Position numbers and translations under genes: made by a program. Positions 8,045-15,819 of a DNA stretch of 39,422 nucleotides are shown here, piece after piece (position 1 is the first letter of the stretch; every line of letters begins with the position of its first letter). Under the pieces are notes generated by a model, which saw nothing but the letters and a program-made list of their open reading frames with translations, had not been told where the DNA came from and searched no databases. This DNA is from an uncultured Coriobacteriaceae bacterium (GTDB lineage: Bacteria; Actinomycetota; Coriobacteriia; Coriobacteriales; Atopobiaceae). The stretch is taken from the NCBI GenBank assembly GCA_902779675.1, contig CACZCK010000025.1:1-39422 (forward strand). Direction: 5' to 3'.

Positions 8045-8259
8045 AGTCTGCCTTTCTCCATCAGCTCCTTTACGATCGTCGACTTGTGCACCCTGATGCA
8101 CCTGCCGATGTAGATGTGGGGCAGCTGCTTGCAGATGTCGAACGACTTGGTGCGCCCGATGCCGAAGACCTCCTGGAGGTCCCTCGGCGAAAGCCACTCC
8201 GGCCTGTCGGACAGCGGCGAGTGGTCCCTGAGGGAGCTCGCCCCGGTCGGTCCTTCCAT
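8038..8259 (-). CDS. Excisionase-like HTH protein, copy 1
   Basis: The product is 73 residues. It starts at 8259 behind GAGGAGA. The core (EWLSPRDLQEVFGIGRTKSFDICKQLPHIYIGRCIRVH) is a MerR/excisionase-type helix-turn-helix: a recognition helix followed by a short wing. It is clearly a paralogue of the gene at 8365-8589, with an almost identical ending (EKGRLP). Xis/AlpA-like proteins bend or bind DNA to direct excision, or act as regulators of element genes. Gene order here is integrase, copy 2, copy 1 on the same strand, so they may be co-transcribed, apart from the hairpin between the copies. Confidence 0.8.
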   Translation of the reverse strand: MEGPTGASSLRDHSPLSDRPEWLSPRDLQEVFGIGRTKSFDICKQLPHIYIGRCIRVHKSTIVKELMEKGRLP

Positions 8260-8294
8260 CGTCTCTCCTCTCTCGTTTTTCTGTCACACAAAGG

Positions 8295-8336
8295 GGAGCC
8301 GCGTCATGTCGCTCTCGTACGACATGACGCGGCTCC
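8295..8336. repeat. Perfect 17-bp inverted repeat between the HTH genes
   Basis: GGAGCCGCGTCATGTCG (8295-8311) is perfectly complementary to 8320-8336, with an 8-nt loop. It lies between the two excisionase-like genes. There is no long T run on either strand (CCTTTGTG on the minus strand). It may terminate or attenuate reading from copy 2 into copy 1, or bind a protein as dsDNA. Confidence 0.75.
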
Positions 8337-8364
8337 GGGCCTCGTGTCTATGGTGTGGGCCGCC

Positions 8365-8589
8365 CTACGGCAGCCTGCCCTTCTCCAGGATCTCCTTGGC
8401 CACCGTCTGCCTGTTGACGCGGATGTTGCGCCCGACGTAGATGTGCGGCAGGGCGGCGCAGATCTCGTAGGACTTGCTCTTTCCCACCCCGAACACCTCC
8501 GCGATGTCCCTCGGCGACAGCCACTCCGGCCTGTCCCTGAGGGCGGAGTTGTCCCGCAGCGCGCTGGCTGGCCTTGCTGCTTCCATCAT
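8365..8589 (-). CDS. Excisionase-like HTH protein, copy 2
   Basis: The product is 74 residues from the ATG at 8589 (tandem ATGATG; AAGGAG upstream). The HTH core (EWLSPRDIAEVFGVGKSKSYEICAALPHIYVGRNIRVN) matches copy 1 over nearly its whole length, including the N-terminal DRPEWLSPRD. The two genes arose by duplication and then diverged, mostly in the N-terminal ~15 residues and the recognition helix (KSKSYEICAAL versus RTKSFDICKQL), so their DNA targets may differ. Located 113 bp downstream of the integrase stop on the same strand. An excision or regulatory role is inferred from context. Confidence 0.82.
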   Translation of the reverse strand: MMEAARPASALRDNSALRDRPEWLSPRDIAEVFGVGKSKSYEICAALPHIYVGRNIRVNRQTVAKEILEKGRLP

Positions 8590-8701
8590 TTCCTGCTCCT
8601 TCCTTCTGGTGCCGTGACATGCTTGAGGCTATGTCTTGGCCGCTCTCTCGTGTGCTGGCCGTGCTGTCGGAAGTGTCTGCAGGCATCCCGTGGTATCCGC
8701 T

Positions 8702-9916
8702 TCACGAAACGAGCGAAAGTGGGCCCTTCGGGGCCCTCTCCGCCATCGCCTCGGCGACGACGTCCGCCGCCTGCTGGCGTGCCGTCGGGTCGGCGCTCGC
8801 GTAGACGTTGAGCGTCACCGTCGCGTCGGCGTGGCCCATGAGCGACGCGACCGTCTTGACGTCGACCCCGCGGGCGATGAGGAAGGTGGCGTAGGTGTGC
8901 CGGAGGTCGTGCAGGGTGACCCTCTTGCCGGTGGTGCCCACCAGGTCGAGGGACCTGGCGAGCGACGAGAACTCCTTCCCCAGGCGGCTGGGCAGGTACC
9001 ACCTGCCCTCGGAGGTCTCGATGACGTAGCGGCTCGCGGCCTTGGCCTTGCCGGATGAGGCGAGCACCCTCTTGTACTTGGCCTCGAGCCTCGCCTTGAG
9101 GTCCGGCTCGAGGGGGATGTCGCGCCGGCTGGTCTCGGACTTCGGCCCCTTCTCGAAGCTGTGCCCAGCGGCCTCGGTTACCGCGTTCCTGACGAGGATG
9201 AGGTCCCTCTGGAAGTCGATGTCGCGCCACCTGAGCCCGCATATCTCCTCGCGCCTGAGGCCGGCGGAGAGCCCGAGGCGCACCGCGAGGGTGAGCTCGC
9301 TGTCGACCATGGAGTCGAGCGCGGCCAGAAGCCTCTGGCGCTCGGAGTCGTCGAGGGCGTTCGGCTCGCGCCTGCGCCTCTTCGGCGCCTTGAGCGACTT
9401 CGTGAAGGGGCTCTTGGCGAGTGCCCCTGTCTCCACGGCGTAGGACAGGGCCTGCTTGAGCAGCCGGTGGTCCTTGGCTACGGAGTCCGAGCACAGGCCG
9501 TCCTCCGTGAGGAGCCTCCTCTGCATCGTGACGATCATGTCGGCGGTGATGTCGTCGATCCTGACGTCCCCGAGGTACCTGCAGATGTGCGCGGCCGAGG
9601 AGCGGTATCCCGCAGCGGTCGTCCTCTCGATCTGCCCCGAGCCCTCGATCCCGGAGATGTACTTCTCCAGGAACCTCTCCAAGACGGCCTCGTCCTCGTC
9701 CATGACGAGCAGCACCCGGAGCTTGGCGCGCTCAGCCTCCTCCTCGAGCTGCCTGTGAAGCTGGGTCGCCTTCTTGTTCGCGTCCCTCTTCGACGTCGCC
9801 TCCAGGTTCCTGGAGAGGGTCCGCCACTTGTCTCCCTCCTTGTACCTGAAGCGGGCCTGCCAGTGTCCGCCGCCACGGTCCCTCACGGAGGGGTTCGAGT
9901 ACTTCATGGGCTTCAT
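8702..9916 (-). CDS. int: Tyrosine recombinase / site-specific integrase
   Basis: The product is 404 residues; the start at 9916 follows GAAGGA, and the upstream in-frame codons look noncoding. The N-terminus has an arm-binding-type domain (QARFRYKEGDKWRTLSRNLEATSKRDA). A SAM-like core-binding domain fills about 80-180. The C-terminal catalytic domain shows the first Arg (GLSAGLRREEICGLRW), HDLRHTYATF (H-x-x-R), and LMGHADATVTLNVYA with the second His and the Tyr nucleophile. All key residues are present, so it is probably active. It sits about 200 bp from the tRNA-Pro fragment at 10125-10169, its likely attachment site. Confidence 0.95.
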   Translation of the reverse strand: MKPMKYSNPSVRDRGGGHWQARFRYKEGDKWRTLSRNLEATSKRDANKKATQLHRQLEEEAERAKLRVLLVMDEDEAVLERFLEKYISGIEGSGQIERTTAAGYRSSAAHICRYLGDVRIDDITADMIVTMQRRLLTEDGLCSDSVAKDHRLLKQALSYAVETGALAKSPFTKSLKAPKRRRREPNALDDSERQRLLAALDSMVDSELTLAVRLGLSAGLRREEICGLRWRDIDFQRDLILVRNAVTEAAGHSFEKGPKSETSRRDIPLEPDLKARLEAKYKRVLASSGKAKAASRYVIETSEGRWYLPSRLGKEFSSLARSLDLVGTTGKRVTLHDLRHTYATFLIARGVDVKTVASLMGHADATVTLNVYASADPTARQQAADVVAEAMAERAPKGPLSLVS

Positions 9917-9952
9917 AGGCTGCGTCCTTCCATCGACTTGGGCGTTCGGGAG

Positions 9953-9996
9953 TGGCCACAAAACGCGGTCTCGACTGGCCACAAACTGGCCACAAA
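9953..9996. promoter_or_regulatory. Three phased TGGCCACAAA repeats, candidate integrase or Xis arm sites
   Basis: Exact copies of TGGCCACAAA start at 9953, 9976 and 9987. The offsets of 23 and 11 bp keep them on nearly the same face of the helix. They lie between the integrase start and the att core, where arm-type binding sites of lambda-like integrases are found. They could also overlap the integrase promoter and act in autoregulation. Confidence 0.6.
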
Positions 9997-10124
9997 CGCC
10001 CGTCCAGTGATGGAAGGGACAATACTCGACGGAAACGGTCGATGCTGACAAAACTGCAGGTCAAATACCGAAAAGTGACTTGACGGCCAGAACGGTAAAG
10101 CCTATCTTTGAGCGCTGGAACTTT

Positions 10125-10169
10125 TTCGGGACCGAGAGGCCGCTGGTTCAAATCCAGTCGTCCCGACCA
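10125..10169 (+). other. Attachment site: 3' part of tRNA-Pro(CGG)
   Basis: The sequence matches a tRNA from the anticodon loop onward: loop TTCGGGA (anticodon CGG), CCGAG stem strand, AGGCC variable region, T arm GCTGG-TTCAAAT-CCAGT, acceptor strand CGTCCCG, discriminator A and CCA. The preceding bases (ACTTT) cannot pair with CCGAG, and no 5' half is present. It is therefore not a functional tRNA but the duplicated att core left by integration. The crossover core likely begins at the anticodon loop. Confidence 0.85.
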
Positions 10170-10179
10170 GAAACACGAG

Positions 10180-10210
10180 GGTCGCTGGCAGATGTCCGGC
10201 GACCTTTTTT
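10180..10210 (+). terminator. Intrinsic terminator following the tRNA fragment
   Basis: GGTCGCTGG (10180-10188) pairs with CCGGCGACC (10196-10204), one T-G pair, 7-nt loop, followed by six T. It lies 10 bp after the tRNA CCA and is probably the original tRNA-Pro terminator, which supports calling everything to the right ancestral chromosome. Confidence 0.88.
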
Positions 10211-10436
10211 CGTTCGGGTTCCCGGATTCGAACCAGCTCCGCTGGTTCGGGTTATAGGACAAAATGTGTGTCCGTTTGATCCCTGTTTAGCCCCATCTAC
10301 CTGTAGAAACATGCCTCTCAAAGTTGGTCACCAACAACTTTGAGGGTGGACAGAATGTGTGTCCGATTCCTGGCGTCTGACCTGCTAGACCATGCTGTTT
10401 CGAGCCTGAAAGTTGGTCGGCGACGGGAGCTCGAAC
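10211..10436. other. Intergenic region with hairpins and IS-end-like repeats
   Basis: No gene is seen. CGAACCAGC/GCTGGTTCG form a perfect 9-bp hairpin at 10229-10249. GGACAAAATGTGTGTCCG (10258-10275) and GGACAGAATGTGTGTCCG (10349-10366) are direct repeats differing at one base; each is itself partly palindromic (GGACA...TGTCC). CTCAAAGTTG/CAACTTTGAG form a perfect 10-bp hairpin at 10318-10345. AAAGTTGGTC recurs near 10408-10417. These look like ends of one or two insertion sequences, one belonging to the downstream transposase fragment. Confidence 0.5.
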
Positions 10437-10936
10437 ATGAACGTGGTCAGGTGCCCCTCATGCGGCGGGAGGATGAAGAGGAACGGCACGACGAGCGCAG
10501 GGAGCACGCGGTGGAGGTGCAAGGCCTGCGGCGCGAGCCTGGTGGACAGGATCGACAACTCCGCCAAGAGGCTCGACGAGTTCCTGGGCTGGCTGCTCTC
10601 CAAGGAGAGGCAGGCGGACATGCCCGGGGGCGGCAGGACGTTCAGGCGGCGGACCGCCGAGTTCTGGCGCCTGTGGCCGCTGCCTCCCGTGACGGGCGAG
10701 GTCTGCCGGGTGGTCTTCGTGGACGGCATCCACCTGGCGCGCAAGGCCTGCGTGCTGATCTGCAGGAGCGAGGAGCACGTGCTGGGGTGGTACGTCTCCC
10801 GCTCGGAGAACTCGCGGTCCTACGGGGCCCTCATGGCCCGAATCGCCCCGCCCGAGGTGGTGGTCACCGACGGCGGGCCCGGGTTCCAGAAGGCGAGGAG
10901 GCGGCTCTGGCCCGACACGAGGGTGCAGCGCTGCAC
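10437..10936 (+). pseudogene. IS1249-like (IS256-related) transposase, 3'-truncated
   Basis: The frame starts with MNVVRCPSCGGRMKRNG, a zinc-ribbon N-terminus with paired CxxC motifs (VRCPSCGG, WRCKACGA), typical of IS1249-type transposases. The catalytic domain follows with a first Asp in VVFVDGIHLARKACVLI and a second in VVTDGGPGFQKARRRLWPD. The reading then ends abruptly after RVQRCT, before the catalytic Glu, and is fused in frame to an ABC transporter tail. About 165 residues remain, roughly half the usual length. It cannot be active. GGGAG lies upstream of the start. Confidence 0.82.
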
Positions 10937-11171
10937 GTGCCAGCGCGTGAGCAGCTTTGGAGCATGCGATCGCATCCTGGTGCTCGACGCGGGCCGTGTG
11001 GCCGCCTTCGCCCCCGAGGCGAAGCTGCTGGTAAGCTGCACGATCTACCAGGACGTGTACGAGGCGCAGAACCGTGCGGGCAGCGAGGCCGACTTCGACG
11101 CGCCTGGCGGCTCGGCCTTCGACCCGATGTCGCAGCGCAACGATCCGGCCTTCGCCGACGAGCTCAGGTAG
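10937..11171 (+). pseudogene. C-terminal fragment of an ABC exporter (first half of a pair)
   Basis: Only about the last 75 codons remain: CQRVSSFGACDRILVLDAGRVAAF, then LVSCTIYQDVYEAQNRAG to the stop at 11171. This matches the end of an exporter ATPase domain, beginning at the AHR-like switch region (here QRVSS) and including the ILVLDAG strand. All membrane segments, Walker A, signature and Walker B are gone, replaced by the IS1249-like fragment, with which it forms one continuous open frame of 244 codons. The 13-bp gap to the next exporter gene shows the two were a heterodimeric ABC pair. Confidence 0.85.
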
Positions 11172-11184
11172 GGAGGGATACGAC

Positions 11185-13085
11185 ATGCCTCGCAACAACA
11201 AGCAACCCGCCGGCAAGGGCGTCTCGAATGAGGGACTGAAGCCGGTCATGAGCATCTTCAAGCTCGTGTGGAGGAACTACAAGCTCTCGTTCTGCCTGGT
11301 GATCGTGGGCATTCTCGTCAGCGCCTGGGCGTCGCTGCAGTCGACGCTCTTCACCCAGACACTCATCGACGACTACATCACGCCCATGCTGGCAAGCGGG
11401 TCGACCGATTACGGACCGTTGGCAGGTGCCATCGGCCGCCTTGCGGTGGTGGCTGTGCTGGGCATCGCGGCGGCGTACCTGTACAACCGCCTGATGGTGA
11501 TCATCAGCCAGGGAACCCTACGCGACCTGCGCGTGGACGTTTTCTCGCACATGGAGACCCTGCCCATCAGCTACTTTGACACGCATGGCCACGGCGACAT
11601 CATGAGCGTCTACACCAACGACATCGACACGCTGCGCCAGCTCATCAGCCAGACCATCCCGCAGTTCGTGAACTCGAGCGTGACCATCGCCATGACCTTC
11701 GTGAGCATGGTGGTGCTGTCGGTTCCGCTGACGCTGATGACGCTCGCCATGGTGGCGCTCGTGCTCATGGCGGCAGGGCGTATTGGCGGGGCGCGGGCAA
11801 GCACTTTGCCGACCAGCAGCAGCGCCTGGGCGACGTCAACGCCTTCATCGAGGAGACCATGCAGGGCGAGAAGGTGGTCAAGGTCTTCTGCCACGAGGAG
11901 CGCTCCATCGAGGACTTCCATGCGCGCAACCATGCCCTGCGCGACTCGGCCATGCAGGCCAACCGCCTCTCCAACATCCTGATGCCCGTGGTCATGAGCC
12001 TGGGCAACATCAGCTACGTGCTCTGCGCCATCGTTGGCTCGCTGATCGCGGTGGGAACGGGAAGCGTGTCGCTGGGTACGCTCGTCTCGTTCCTTTCGCT
12101 CAACCGCAGCTTCACGCATCCCATCACGCAGATATCGCAGCAGCTCTCGGCCATCACGCAGGCAAGCGCCGGCGCCGGTCGCGTGCTTGCGCTGCTGGCA
12201 GAGGAGAGCGAGCGCGACGAGGGCTACGTCGAGCTGGTGAACGTGACCAGGGACGAGGACGGCAAGATCGTGGAGTCGCCCGTGCGTACCGGTCACTGGG
12301 CTTGGAAGCACCCGCACAAGGCCACGGGCGAGACCACCTACATGCCGCTCATGGGCGAGCTGGTGATGGACGGCGTCGACTTTGGCTACACGCCTGCCAA
12401 GCAGATCCTGCACGACGTGCGCCTGTACGCGCTGCCGGGGCAGAAGATCGCCTTCGTGGGCGCCACGGGAGCCGGCAAGACCACCATCACCAACCTCATC
12501 AATCGCTTCTACGACATCGACGACGGCAAGATTCGCTACGACGGCATCAATGTGACCAAGATCCGCAAGAGCGACCTGCGCCGCTCCCTGGGCATGGTGC
12601 TGCAGGATCCGCACCTCTTTACGGGGTCGGTGATGGACAACATCCGCTACGGCAGGCTTGACGCGACCGACGAGGAGTGCATCGAGGCGGCCAAGCTGGT
12701 CTCGGCCGATGACTTCATCCGCCGCCTGCCCGATGGCTACCAGACGCAGATTACTGGCGACGGCGGCAACCTCTCCGCAGGCCAGCGTCAGCTGCTGACT
12801 ATCGCGCGTGCCGCGGTGGCCGACCCGCCGGCGCTCATTCTGGACGAGGCCACGTCGAGCATCGACACGCGTACCGAGCAGCTGGTGCAGGCTGGCATGG
12901 ACGCGCTCATGAAGGATCGCACGACGTTTGTCATCGCGCACCGCCTGAGCACGGTCCGTGACGCCGACACTATCATCGTCCTAGAGCAGGGGAAGATCAT
13001 CGAGCGCGGCACGCACGACGAGCTGCTTGCCGCAAGGGGCAAGTACTATCAGCTCTACACCGGCAACCAGATCGAGGCGGAGTAG
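11185..13085 (+). pseudogene. ABC exporter, membrane plus ATPase domain, frameshifted
   Basis: The start at 11185 follows GGGAGGG. Residues 1 to about 200 encode the first membrane segments (SFCLVIVGILVSAWASL, and others). The frame breaks near 11785-11799 and continues as GKHFADQQQRLGDVNAFIEETMQGEKVVKVFCHEE to 13085. One extra base in the G/C run gives I-G-G-x-A-G-K-H-F, which fits the family. The repaired protein would be about 633 residues. The ATPase part is complete: GATGAGKTT, LSAGQRQLL, ALILDEATSSID, IAHRLST. A ~40-residue insert (VTRDEDGKIVESPVRTG onward) lies between domains. Its partner gene upstream is destroyed, so decay by mutation is plausible, but a sequencing error in the G-rich run cannot be excluded. 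If intact, it would export an unknown drug, lipid or peptide. Confidence 0.88.
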
Positions 13086-13109
13086 CCTCGGACGTTGCCA
13101 CAGACTCAA

Positions 13110-13145
13110 AGGGGAGTCGTCGGGCAACCGGCGGTTCCCTTTTTG
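13110..13145 (+). terminator. Intrinsic terminator of the ABC exporter
   Basis: A stem of about 14 pairs (A/GGGGAGTCGTCGG with CCGGCGGTTCCCTT, several G-T) around a GCAA tetraloop is followed by TTTTT. It begins 24 bp after the exporter stop. Confidence 0.85.
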
Positions 13146-13244
13146 TCGCTCCTGCCTCCGATGCACACCGGGCTTGCCTGCAAGGTGTCTGCGCGCTAGA
13201 TTGGGCGAAGTCACATCCGACCACGCATTGCCAAAGGGGCACCT

Positions 13245-14183
13245 ATGCTGGCCATAGAGAACGTCCACGATCTGGAGATTGCGCGCGCCGCCTCCGAGCA
13301 GGGAAGCTTTTCTGGCGCGGCGCGGGTGCTGGGCATCACGCAACCCGCTGTGTCGCAGGCTGTCGCACGACTCGAGCGCCAGCTGGGTGCCACGTTCTTT
13401 GACCGGCAGGAGTCGGGTCACGAGGCGTTTCTCACCGATGCGGGAGCCGTGCTGCTCGCGCACGCCATCACGGCGCTCGACGAGCTGCAGGAGGCGGCGA
13501 AGGACCTCGACGAGCTCAAGGGCGACCGCCCCATCACGGTGGGTATGCCATCCGCCTTTGCGCGGCACTACTTTGCGCAGGGCCTGAGAAGGCTGACCGC
13601 GGCTCAGCACGAGCATCCCGTCGAGATCGTCCTGCGCGACTCGGACCGCCTGCGCGAGGAGCTGCGCCTGAGGCGCGTGGACGTGGGCATGCTCGCCTCG
13701 GCCGACCGTGACGTCGCGCAGCCCCACGCGACGTTCTCACGGGTCGCCTCGTACCCGCTGACGCTTGCCGTGAGGGAGGCTGACCGTCCGTCTGACGACG
13801 AGCTGAGCGTCTTTGGGCTGGCCAAGCTGCACGTGCCCGTCATTGCCTATGCGGGCGACCGCTTCCTGCGCGCCGCGTTGGAACAGCGTCTGACCCGTGC
13901 GGGCCACCAGCTCAACGTGGTTGCCGAGACCGACCAGCTCGACATGTTCTACCAGCTGGTGCTTGCCGGCATGGGTGTTGGCCTGTCGAGCGGGTTCGTG
14001 CTGGGTGAGACGCCGGAAGGGGTCGTTCTGGCACGTGCGTCCGACGACGACCTGCCCGTGCTCAGTGTGTTCGTCTTCGAGGACACCGTGCGGGCGCACG
14101 GCCCCGAGCGCCAGGCGGTCGCTGCCATCAGGCGCCAGCTGTTCGCAGCGGTGCGCGAGCGCGAGGAAGGCGCTGGCGCGTAG
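13245..14183 (+). CDS. LysR-family transcriptional regulator
   Basis: The product is 312 residues; AAAGGGG precedes the start by 7 bp. The N-terminal winged HTH is clear (DLEIARAASEQGSFSGAARV, then GITQPAVSQAVARLERQLG and FFDRQ), about residues 8-65. The rest is the periplasmic-binding-protein-like effector domain, from ITVGMPSAFARHYF (about residue 95). The end is acidic and charged. LysR proteins usually control a neighbouring or divergent gene; here the flanking genes are a decayed ABC exporter (same strand, behind a terminator) and a convergent small gene, so the target is not evident. Effector unknown. Confidence 0.92.
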   Translation: MLAIENVHDLEIARAASEQGSFSGAARVLGITQPAVSQAVARLERQLGATFFDRQESGHEAFLTDAGAVLLAHAITALDELQEAAKDLDELKGDRPITVGMPSAFARHYFAQGLRRLTAAQHEHPVEIVLRDSDRLREELRLRRVDVGMLASADRDVAQPHATFSRVASYPLTLAVREADRPSDDELSVFGLAKLHVPVIAYAGDRFLRAALEQRLTRAGHQLNVVAETDQLDMFYQLVLAGMGVGLSSGFVLGETPEGVVLARASDDDLPVLSVFVFEDTVRAHGPERQAVAAIRRQLFAAVREREEGAGA

Positions 14184-14215
14184 GGATGGCGTTCGCGCCA
14201 AAAGAGGCTTATCAA

Positions 14216-14264
14216 CCAAAGGGGCGGCCCTAGCGTCACAATGACACTGGGGTCTCCCCTTTGG
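14216..14264. terminator. Long hairpin between convergent genes
   Basis: CCAAAGGGG (14216-14224) pairs with CCCCTTTGG (14256-14264), with a further inner stem (GGCCCTAGCGTCA with TGACACTGGGGTC, two mismatches). It lies between the convergent LysR and coiled-coil genes and would act in either direction, but neither side has a clean T tract. Confidence 0.55.
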
Positions 14265-14287
14265 CTTAAGGATTCAGTAGCCTGCGG

Positions 14288-14668
14288 CTACTTGTTGTCC
14301 TTCATGTAGTCGATGACCTTGGCAGCTGCCTCGACCTCCTCGAGAACCTGCTCGTCGAGGGCCTCGATCTTGTCGGCGCGCTTGGCTGCGCGCTCGGCCT
14401 GCTTGGCAAGCAGGGAGTCGATCATGCGTGCGCCAGCCTCGGCCTCGGCTGCCGGGTCAAACTCGGCATCGGTGGTAACGGGCTCGGACACCTTCGCGCT
14501 CGCGACCTCGCCGGCGGCGATGTGAGAGGCAACCTCCTGCGCATGAGCCTTGGCCTCGGCAACCTCCTCGGCACGCTCTGCCTTGCGCTGGGCCTTCTCT
14601 GCCTGGTTGGCCTCGATCTGCTCGATCATCTGCTCTGCCGCCTGGGCCTCGTTCTTGATGTCGTCCAT
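14288..14668 (-). CDS. Alanine/glutamate-rich coiled-coil protein with threefold repeat
   Basis: The product is 126 residues, highly charged and helical, with no signal peptide, membrane segment or cysteine. The ATG at 14668 follows AAGGGAG at a longish spacing. A short unit recurs: AAEQMIEQIEANQ near residue 10, AGARMIDSLLAKQ near 80, and AAKVIDYMKDNK at the very end. Between the first two lie A/E/K/R-rich stretches likely to form coiled coil. The gene is not recognised. It is monocistronic and convergent with the LysR gene. Regular heptads suggest a cytoplasmic structural or scaffold role, which is a guess. Confidence 0.75.
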   Translation of the reverse strand: MDDIKNEAQAAEQMIEQIEANQAEKAQRKAERAEEVAEAKAHAQEVASHIAAGEVASAKVSEPVTTDAEFDPAAEAEAGARMIDSLLAKQAERAAKRADKIEALDEQVLEEVEAAAKVIDYMKDNK

Positions 14669-14888
14669 GGTGCCACGCTCCCTTCAAGCGTAAACCTCGT
14701 CTTGAGCAGGGCGCCTGCCCTGCTGACGACATAGAGTATGCCCGCCTGCGTGACGTTAGATGCCCATAAGCAATCGTTATGGATTCTCGAGAGGCCGCCC
14801 GCACCTCCGAGGGCTCAATGGCACGCTTCTGATGGATAATGGGGAGGAATGACGCCTCGCATTCTCCAAGCTCGCGAAAGGACCAGCC

Positions 14889-15731
14889 ATGCTTGCCGAC
14901 TACCACGTTCACTGCATGTTCTCTGACGACTCCTGGTATGCGCCCGAGAAGGTGTGCGCGGACGCCTGGAAGCAGAACCTCGACGAGATCTGCTTCACCG
15001 ACCACGTTGACTACGGCATCAAGCCCGACTGGGACGATGCGCTTTCGGCCAAGGTGATGGAGGGCCAGCGCGTGGTCAACGTTGACTACGACGCGTACTT
15101 TCCTTGCATTGCCGAGCTGCGCGAGCAGTGGGCCGGGCGCCTGTCCATCAAGACCGGCCTGGAGTTTGGCGTGCAGACGCACACGATTCCGCAGTTCAAC
15201 GCCCTGTGGGACAAGTGGGGCAGCGAGTTGGACTTTACGCTGCTCTCCATCCACCAGGTGGGTGACAAGGAGTTCTGGACGGGCGAGTTCCAGGAGGGGC
15301 GCAGCCAGCAGGAGTACAACCTGGCCTACTACCAGGAACTCTACGACGTGACCACGAGCTTCGAGCACTGGAGCGTGCTCGCGCACCTCGACCTCATCAA
15401 GCGCTACGATCCGGCGGGCATCCTGGACTTCCCGGCCAACCGCGACCTGGTGGCTGCCACGCTCGAGCACGTGATCGCGCAGGGCAAGGGCATCGAGCTC
15501 AACACCTCCAGCGTGCGCTACGGCCTCAAGGACTCCCAGCCCGCGCGCGAGATCCTCGAGCTCTACCGCGACCTGGGAGGCAAGGTCATCACCCTTGGCT
15601 CCGACAGTCACAAGCCCGAGCACCTGGGCGCCTACCTGCGCCACTTCCAGCGCTACCTGGCCAGCCTCGGCTTTGCGGGCTTCTACACCTACGACAAGAT
15701 GGTGCCCACGTTTCACGCCTTCGAGCTGTAG
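14889..15731 (+). CDS. PHP-domain histidinol-phosphatase-type phosphoesterase
   Basis: The product is 280 residues, starting behind AAAGGA. It begins with the PHP signature DYHVHCMFSDDS (metal-binding His-x-His at residues 6 and 8), then FTDHVDYG, a glutamate in KTGLEFGV, a histidine in LSIHQVG, a histidine in LAHLDLIKRY, and the terminal metal motif GSDSHKPEHLG. This set matches HisK-type histidinol-phosphatases, which convert histidinol phosphate to histidinol, though several PHP phosphatases share the fold. No other his genes are in the window, so an alternative phosphoesterase activity is possible. Confidence 0.88.
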   Translation: MLADYHVHCMFSDDSWYAPEKVCADAWKQNLDEICFTDHVDYGIKPDWDDALSAKVMEGQRVVNVDYDAYFPCIAELREQWAGRLSIKTGLEFGVQTHTIPQFNALWDKWGSELDFTLLSIHQVGDKEFWTGEFQEGRSQQEYNLAYYQELYDVTTSFEHWSVLAHLDLIKRYDPAGILDFPANRDLVAATLEHVIAQGKGIELNTSSVRYGLKDSQPAREILELYRDLGGKVITLGSDSHKPEHLGAYLRHFQRYLASLGFAGFYTYDKMVPTFHAFEL

Positions 15732-15819
15732 ACCGAGCGATTCGATCTCGCGCGACCGAGGCCCCAGCCAATGTCTGGAGCCTTCTGCATGACGTTTGCC
15801 TAATTGCGCTTTTGGTGGC
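15732..15819. other. Intergenic spacer between convergent genes
   Basis: An imperfect hairpin (AGGCCCCAG/CTGGAGCCT, one mismatch, near 15760-15784) could terminate the PHP gene. It is weak, with no T run. Confidence 0.3.

Larger units (their letters stand above)
1..10169. mobile_element. Right-hand part of a tRNA-Pro-integrated element
   Basis: The right boundary is the 3' part of a tRNA-Pro gene at 10125-10169, with an integrase gene about 200 bp inside it. Because the fragment keeps the tRNA 3' half and lacks the 5' half, the element must lie to its left, and the reconstituted tRNA should be beyond the window start. Contents seen here are an integrase, two excisionase-like HTH genes, a sigma/ABC operon, a PcfJ-like remnant (PcfJ is known from conjugative plasmids) and an AlbA_2 ATPase. 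No relaxase or coupling protein is visible, so whether this is an ICE, an IME or a decayed island is unknown. The left boundary is not in the window. Confidence 0.65.

Noticed and set aside
10211..10257. Second tRNA on the minus strand (T-arm-like GGTTCGAATCCGGG)
   Set aside because: The stem pairs poorly, there is no matching acceptor stem or CCA, and the region is better explained by a simple perfect hairpin.
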